A stretch of DNA of 58,485 nucleotides from Spirosoma utsteinense (GTDB taxonomy: Bacteria; Bacteroidota; Bacteroidia; Cytophagales; Spirosomataceae), in NCBI RefSeq assembly GCF_014282275.1, contig NZ_VFIA01000036.1, positions 1 to 58,485 on the forward strand. Direction: 5' to 3'. The position numbers were made by a program, and so were the translations under genes. This document shows positions 53,801-58,485 of the stretch, piece by piece. The notes under the pieces are model-generated. The model had not been told where the DNA came from. It saw nothing but the letters and a program-made list of their open reading frames with translations, and did no database searches. Position 1 is the stretch's first letter; the number at the start of each line of letters is the position of its first letter.

Positions 53801-53905
53801 AGAGGGGGGAAGAGGAGGAAAGGGAGGAAAGGGATTGCTGACGCTGGCTCCTCCTTCCCCCTCCTCCCCCTCCTCCCTTTCCTCCATCCTCCCCCTCCCC
53901 CCCTA
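53801..53905. repeat. Polypurine/polypyrimidine inverted repeat tract, second copy
   Basis: A GGGAAGAGGAGGAAAGGGAG-type arm is followed by a TTGCTGACGCTGGC spacer and about 65 bases of CTCC-rich tract. It has the same design as 24101-24246. The spacer shares GCTGACGC with the three intergenic repeat copies. Confidence 0.75.
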
Positions 53906-53910
53906 TACCC

Positions 53911-56337
53911 ATGCTAACAAACTACCTCAAAATCGCCTGGCGCACGCTCCGTAAACAGCGGGGGTTCGCCTTTATCAACATTTTCGGACTGGCGATTGGG
54001 CTGGCCTGTTGCCTGCTCATTATGCTGTATGTGCTGGATGAGCTTAGCTACGACCGCTACAACGCCCATGCTGACCGCATTTATCGGGTACAGTCCGACA
54101 TCAAGTTCGGGAGTAACGACATGCACTTTGCCACAACGGCCGACCCGCTGGGGCCAACCCTGAAAAAAGACTACCCGCAGGTGGAACAGTTTGTCCGGTT
54201 GCACCAGCGCGGAAACTGGCTGGTGAAGAAGGCAGGCGAAGCAACCAATATCCGGGAAAACGATATTACGTTTGCCGATTCTACGGTATTCGATGTCTTC
54301 ACGCTACCCTTTGTGGCGGGCGACCCTAAACGGGCACTGACGGAACCAAACACGGTCGTTATCAGCGAGTCGGCGGCTAAACGCCACTTTGGTAACCAGA
54401 ACGCCCTGGGTCAGACGCTGGTCTTTGCCAACAAAGAGAACTACAAAGTGACGGGCATCATGCGCGACATGCCCCAAAATTCGCACTTCCGCAGCGACTT
54501 CTTTGTGACGATGCTCAGCGACAACTACCCCTGGGGGCAGTGGCTCAGTAATAACCACCACACCTACATACGGCTGAGACAAGGCAGTGACCCCACCGCA
54601 TTTTCGCAGAACTTCGATGCGGTTGTTGAGAAATATGTGGGGCCGCAGTTGCTGCAAATGACGGGCTCAACAATGGAGCAGTTCCGGAAAGCCAACAACC
54701 AGATGAAATTCTGGCTCATTCCCATCACCGACATCCATCTGCACTCCAAACAACAAGTTGAACTGGCGCCCAACGGCGACATTCAGTACGTCTATATTTT
54801 TTCCGCCGTAGCCCTCTTCATCCTCATTATTGCCTGTATCAACTTCATGAATCTGGCCACCGCCCGCTCATCGAGCCGGGCCCGCGAGGTTGGCGTCCGG
54901 AAGGTCATGGGCTCCGAACGGCAGCAACTGGTGAGCCAGTTCATGACCGAATCGGTGCTGACAACGATACTGGCTATGGGACTGGCCCTTGTTATTGTGG
55001 CGGTTGCGTTGCCGGGCTTTAACAGTATTGCGGCCAAGGCCATTAGCTTGTCTCAGTTGATGTCACCAACGCTGTTACCGCTGCTTATCATCCTGCCGAT
55101 TATTGTAGGTTTGCTGGCTGGCAGTTACCCGGCCTTTTTCCTGTCTTCCTTTCAACCCATTGCGGTGTTGAAAGGTCGGACAAACACGAGCTTCCGAACG
55201 GTCAGTTTACGGAGCGGGCTGGTCGTGTTTCAGTTCATGATGTCGGTCGTGCTCATTGTTGGCACCATCATCGTCTATCGGCAGCTCACCTACATCCAGA
55301 CGACGAGCCTGGGCTTCAACCGCGACCACATCCTGACCGTCAACGATCTGTATTCTATGGGCAAACAGGGCGAAGCCTTCAAGCAGGAAGTGCTGCACTT
55401 GCCGGGCGTGGTGAGTGGTAGCCTCTCCGGTTACCTGCCCACCCCCTCCGACCGCAACAGTACCGTATTCTTTCCCGAAGGTCAGACGAACCTGAATAAG
55501 GGAATTAGTGTGCAGAACTGGGGCGTCGATTACGATTACGTGAAGACGCTGGGCATTCAGGTAGTAAGCGGGCGGGGGTTCTCGCAGACCTTCGGTTCCG
55601 ACTCCTCGGGTATACTGCTGAACGAAGCGGCTGTCAAAATTCTGGGATTCAGCCAGCCGATAGGCAAGCACGTCTGGCGCTTCGATGATGCCGAGGGGAA
55701 AATCCGCAAGACGTACACCATCATTGGTGTGGTGAAGAATTTCCACTTCGAGTCGCTCCGGCGTAACATCGGGGCGCTGTCGCTGGTGCTGGACGCCAAC
55801 CCGGGGGCAGCTTCCTTCCGGGTAAGCAGTACGAACCTGCCGGGGCTGATGCAGCAGATCGAATCGACATGGAAGCAACTGGCTCCCGGCCAGCCGTTCA
55901 GCTACAAATTTATGGACGATAGTTTCGACGAAATGTACCGCGCCGAACAACGCATTGGCACCATTGCCCTGACGTTTGCGGCACTAGCCATCCTCATTGC
56001 CTGTCTGGGTCTGTTCGGTCTGGCCGCTTTCATGGCCGAGCAACGTACAAAAGAGATCGGCGTCCGCAAAGTACTCGGGGCCAGTGTGCCCAGCCTCATC
56101 GGCCTGCTCTCCAAAGACTTTTTGAAGCTGGTCATCATCGCCATTCTCATTGCCTCCCCCCTGGCCTGGTATGCCATGAACCAGTGGTTAAGCGACTTCG
56201 CCTACAAAATCGACATCGAATGGTGGATGTTCGCGCTGGCGGGCGCAGTGGCCATCGGCATTGCCCTGCTGACGGTGAGTTTCCAGAGTGTGAAGGCGGC
56301 TTTGATGAACCCGGTGAAGAGTTTGCGGAGCGAGTAG
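53911..56337 (+). CDS. MacB/FtsX-type orphan permease 7 of 7
   Basis: 808 residues from ATG 53911 (MLTNYLKIAWRTLRKQ). It has the double MacB-core/FtsX layout. Coupling motifs are RAREVGVRKVMGS after NLATARSSS and RTKEIGVRKVLGAS preceded by FGLAAFMAEQ, the most consensus-like of the set. The C-terminus is the standard VSFQSVKAALMNPVKSLRSE, but the codons differ from genes 3 and 5 (AAGAGTTTGCGGAGCGAG). The GC-rich composition stops right after its stop codon, where the AT-rich island begins, so it marks the old chromosomal boundary. Confidence 0.9.
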   Translation: MLTNYLKIAWRTLRKQRGFAFINIFGLAIGLACCLLIMLYVLDELSYDRYNAHADRIYRVQSDIKFGSNDMHFATTADPLGPTLKKDYPQVEQFVRLHQRGNWLVKKAGEATNIRENDITFADSTVFDVFTLPFVAGDPKRALTEPNTVVISESAAKRHFGNQNALGQTLVFANKENYKVTGIMRDMPQNSHFRSDFFVTMLSDNYPWGQWLSNNHHTYIRLRQGSDPTAFSQNFDAVVEKYVGPQLLQMTGSTMEQFRKANNQMKFWLIPITDIHLHSKQQVELAPNGDIQYVYIFSAVALFILIIACINFMNLATARSSSRAREVGVRKVMGSERQQLVSQFMTESVLTTILAMGLALVIVAVALPGFNSIAAKAISLSQLMSPTLLPLLIILPIIVGLLAGSYPAFFLSSFQPIAVLKGRTNTSFRTVSLRSGLVVFQFMMSVVLIVGTIIVYRQLTYIQTTSLGFNRDHILTVNDLYSMGKQGEAFKQEVLHLPGVVSGSLSGYLPTPSDRNSTVFFPEGQTNLNKGISVQNWGVDYDYVKTLGIQVVSGRGFSQTFGSDSSGILLNEAAVKILGFSQPIGKHVWRFDDAEGKIRKTYTIIGVVKNFHFESLRRNIGALSLVLDANPGAASFRVSSTNLPGLMQQIESTWKQLAPGQPFSYKFMDDSFDEMYRAEQRIGTIALTFAALAILIACLGLFGLAAFMAEQRTKEIGVRKVLGASVPSLIGLLSKDFLKLVIIAILIASPLAWYAMNQWLSDFAYKIDIEWWMFALAGAVAIGIALLTVSFQSVKAALMNPVKSLRSE

Positions 56338-56403
56338 ATTAGGGCAGGGGAAACTTTCGTATAGATAATAGTTATAGGTCAATTTTATAAGACGACACGA
56401 ACA

Positions 56404-56913
56404 ATGACAACAAAAACATTTATTGAAAAGCTGAACATGACAATTACAGTTGAAGGGCAGACTTTGATGCTAGACTTTTTTATAATTTTTTCAAGATTCG
56501 AATGTGCTTTAAAAACTTCAAATTTTTCTTCAGGTGACGCAGACAAAGTTTCAGCAAACTGGGATACGTTTATTGCCTCAATTAGGAATACTTTTAATAA
56601 AGAGAAAAATGCACAATTAAGACAAGCCGTTGATTACCTTGTTCAACATCCTCCAAGAATTCAAATGATTAATAATGGACAACTTGGTTGGAGAGACCGA
56701 AATTTTAACCTTAACGAGCCTGAAATAAACAAATTAAGTCTATCAATACGAGATATAAGAAACAATCTTTTTCACGGTGGCAAATTCAGCGGACATTATC
56801 AGGCTGACATTTCAAGAAATTACATATTGCTTAAAAATGCGATAATAATTTTAAATGAATGGCTTAGCTTAAACAAACAAGTAAGACACAATTTTTTGGA
56901 AACAATATCTTAA
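56404..56913 (+). CDS. HEPN-type protein, first gene of AT-rich cassette
   Basis: 169 residues, soluble, helix-rich. FIIFSRFECALKTS looks like the first helix of Apea/HEPN proteins, and IRDIRNNLFHGGKF carries the RNNLFH motif, an exact R-x4-H HEPN RNase signature. HEPN proteins act as metal-independent RNases or nucleotidyltransferase partners in toxin-antitoxin and antiphage systems. Composition is strongly AT-rich with A-ending codons, unlike the permeases beside it, so recent acquisition is likely. A second R-x4-H gene starts 4 bases after its stop, implying cotranslation. Confidence 0.7.
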   Translation: MTTKTFIEKLNMTITVEGQTLMLDFFIIFSRFECALKTSNFSSGDADKVSANWDTFIASIRNTFNKEKNAQLRQAVDYLVQHPPRIQMINNGQLGWRDRNFNLNEPEINKLSLSIRDIRNNLFHGGKFSGHYQADISRNYILLKNAIIILNEWLSLNKQVRHNFLETIS

Positions 56914-56917
56914 GCAA

Positions 56918-57724
56918 GTGATAAAAGAGAAATTAATACCAGTAGAAATATTAGAGAGCATTTGTAAAGTTCTTGGAGACCAAAATACTAGTTCTCAAAT
57001 AGAATATTGTCTAGCACAAACTGGTATAATAGACACAGACCCCGGCATCACAAAATGGAAACGACTTTATAATGCCTTTATTAACTATCAAAATAATAAT
57101 CAGGAATCAAACAAGATTTTAATATTTATTCATAAAATTTTAAGCCCTGTTAGATATGCAGACAATCATGAACAGTTTGAGCATTATAGGATAGACATTA
57201 ATAAAAGAATTTTATTTATTGGACTTGAACTTTTGGATAATGGTAAGTTTCGAAAAGTTGTAGAAGCTAAAACAATTTCCGAAGCACAACAGCGTGCTGA
57301 CAATTTAAAGGCGAAACTCAGAGATAGAAAAGTTCATTCAGACGTTTTGTTATTTTGCCGTGCAGAACTTTTACAGGACAATTACTTTCACGCTGTTTTT
57401 GAAGCAACTAAAAGCGTTGCTGATAAAATCAGAGATAAATCAGGCTTGACAATGGACGGCGCCGACTTGGTTGACAAAGCTTTTGGACTTGGACAACTCA
57501 AAAATCCAAAACTTGCTTTCAACACTTTAACGACCGAATCCGAAGAAAGTGAACACAAAGGATTTATGCATTTAATCAAAGGACTTTTCGGTATGTTTAG
57601 AAATACGACTGCACATGCTCCAAAGATTAAATGGACAATTCACGAACAAGATGCATTAGACAGTTTAACACTTGCTTCAATGCTTCATAGGACATTGGAC
57701 AAATGTGTGAAGACAGGATTATGA
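56918..57724 (+). CDS. TIGR02391-like (Ymh) HEPN protein
   Basis: 268 residues, GTG start at 56918. The N-terminal 120 residues are helical and unrecognised. The C-terminal half (about 140-260) matches the TIGR02391/Ymh family: HAVFEATKSVADKIRDKSGL, DLVDKAFG, HKGFMHLIKGLFGMFRN and RNTTAHAPK, where RNTTAH is an R-x4-H HEPN motif. Members occur in phage-defence and restriction neighbourhoods and are presumed abortive-infection RNases. It is 4 bases after another HEPN gene; the pair may be two toxins, a toxin and an inactive partner, or one complex. It shares the AT-rich composition of the island. Confidence 0.75.
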   Translation: MIKEKLIPVEILESICKVLGDQNTSSQIEYCLAQTGIIDTDPGITKWKRLYNAFINYQNNNQESNKILIFIHKILSPVRYADNHEQFEHYRIDINKRILFIGLELLDNGKFRKVVEAKTISEAQQRADNLKAKLRDRKVHSDVLLFCRAELLQDNYFHAVFEATKSVADKIRDKSGLTMDGADLVDKAFGLGQLKNPKLAFNTLTTESEESEHKGFMHLIKGLFGMFRNTTAHAPKIKWTIHEQDALDSLTLASMLHRTLDKCVKTGL

Positions 57725-57736
57725 GAAGAAAAACGG

Positions 57737-57851
57737 CATGTAATAAGGGTTTGTCAAAATGTGATTAGAAGTGCTAAATTAATCATTGTGAATTCTATTG
57801 AACATTTGTACTTCTAATACCCCCACTTCGGCAATCCTTAAACGTTATGTA
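57737..57851. other. attC-like imperfect palindrome
   Basis: Three nested pairs of complementary segments occur: CATGTAATAAGG (57738-57749) with CCTTAAACGTTATG (57836-57849); GTTTGTC with GGCAATC; and ATTAGAAGTGC with GTACTTCTAAT (10 of 11). The right end carries AACGTTATGT, similar to the core of integron attC sites. It lies between the HEPN pair and the next AT-rich gene. A MITE-like or plain terminator structure is an alternative. Confidence 0.35.
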
Positions 57852-57859
57852 TAATTTTT

Positions 57860-58417
57860 ATGAACCAAAAAAGTCTACTGAATCAACTTGAATTAGCTCA
57901 TGCACCATTGACTGCGTATGAATTTGCTGTTATCAAAGACGACAAATTGATTGAAAGAGCACTTGAGAAAGCAAGCCTTTATCTAATTGGACAAAGGCCT
58001 GTTATTACTTTTGAAAATGTAATTCCTGACACAGCCATATATCAATTAAATTTTGAAATTCATCAAAGAGGAAATCCAAATATATTAAAATGTAAGCTGC
58101 CATTTGACCAAGAAGTATTTGGATTAATAAAGGAAAATGTTGTTGACGTTGCGTTTAACCACCTTGATAAGTCTATTATACAAGAGAAATTTCCATTTCA
58201 GAATATTCATGGATTTTCCTTGGTTAAACACAAAAAAGAAGGTAAGGAATTTATTGTTTGGTTTTCACCTGAAAAGCTCCTTCAAAATTGGTGGAAAGGA
58301 AATATAGATTGTGAAATTGAGGGAGACTGGAAATCATTTATACAATACAAGGTACATTATGTTGGTAAAGCAACTAATACTAAATCAGAAGCTTCATGTC
58401 GTATATTAGTGGGATGA
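57860..58417 (+). CDS. Unrecognised AT-rich-island protein, 185 aa
   Basis: Soluble, mixed alpha/beta, no signal. Blocks such as VIPDTAIYQLNFEIHQRGNP, FPFQNIHGFSLVKHKKEG and WKSFIQYKVHYVGKA are visible but I cannot place them in a family. The end is odd: VHYVGKATNTKSEASCRILVG stops abruptly after a segment (HYVGKA) that looks like the start of another domain, so a frameshift or truncation is possible. The next frame begins at ATG 58414 and overlaps the stop as ATGA. Composition matches the HEPN genes upstream, supporting a common origin. Confidence 0.6.
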   Translation: MNQKSLLNQLELAHAPLTAYEFAVIKDDKLIERALEKASLYLIGQRPVITFENVIPDTAIYQLNFEIHQRGNPNILKCKLPFDQEVFGLIKENVVDVAFNHLDKSIIQEKFPFQNIHGFSLVKHKKEGKEFIVWFSPEKLLQNWWKGNIDCEIEGDWKSFIQYKVHYVGKATNTKSEASCRILVG

Positions 58418-58485
58418 ATTACTCGACTAAAATCAAGGAAGACTTGGATTTGTTGCAAACCATTGAAAAACAACAATATAAAGCT
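58414..58485 (+). CDS. Start of a further ORF, cut by window edge
   Basis: ATG 58414 overlaps the preceding TGA (ATGA) and opens a frame to the edge, 24 codons starting MNYSTKIKEDLDLLQTIEK. It is lysine-rich and helical, and too short to identify. It may be a coupled second gene or the displaced continuation of the preceding protein. Confidence 0.4.
   Translation, partial: MNYSTKIKEDLDLLQTIEKQQYKA

Overview
The window looks like a chromosome segment of a GC-moderate Bacteroidota, most likely order Cytophagales near Spirosoma. The grounds are protein families: DUF4249/TonB-receptor pairs, type IX secretion (T9SS) C-terminal sorting domains, DUF2911, long MacB/FtsX orphan permeases and scarce Shine-Dalgarno sites. 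This rests on family recognition only; no database was searched.

Layout. 1-178 is the N-terminus of an IS transposase cut by the window edge. 0.5-3.6 kb: a receiver protein, LysE-type exporter, NUDIX hydrolase and CDF metal transporter. 3.7-8.5 kb: an envelope operon of a 40-residue-repeat beta-propeller lipoprotein, a DUF4249 protein and a TonB-dependent receptor. 8.7-12.4 kb: a Na+/H+ antiporter with a 52-residue membrane protein, beside an OmpR-type two-component system; four phased CTTAGA-like boxes lie upstream of the small gene. 12.7-20.6 kb: an AddB-like nuclease, a MiaE-like tRNA hydroxylase, a lipoprotein MsrA and a large T9SS beta-helix/PA14 protein. 21-24.1 kb: three genes for a coiled-coil protein, a membrane coiled-coil protein and a membrane-anchored ASKHA (actin/Ppx-like) protein. 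24.2-27.1 kb: small proteins and a T9SS subtilase.

The centrepiece is 27.1-35.7 kb (minus strand), a tight four-gene operon: H-NOX heme NO sensor, soluble hybrid histidine kinase (3 PAS, HisKA, HATPase, REC, Hpt), LytTR response regulator, and a 1493-residue nitric oxide synthase. The synthase carries an unknown N-terminal domain, two globin-like domains, the oxygenase and a complete flavin reductase. Synthesis, probable oxidation, sensing and transcriptional response to NO appear to be encoded together. An ECF sigma factor is divergent from it.

38.8-56.3 kb holds seven tandem full-length MacB/FtsX-type permease paralogues with no ABC ATPase. They follow a near-consensus sigma-54 promoter with two phased TGTCC-N6-GGACA-type sites. 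Three of the gaps between them hold one roughly 120-bp intergenic repeat family, and a fourth holds a polypurine hairpin that also occurs at 24.1 kb. The last 2 kb is strongly AT-rich and looks acquired: two adjacent HEPN-type (Rx4H) genes, an attC-like imperfect palindrome and two unrecognised ORFs.
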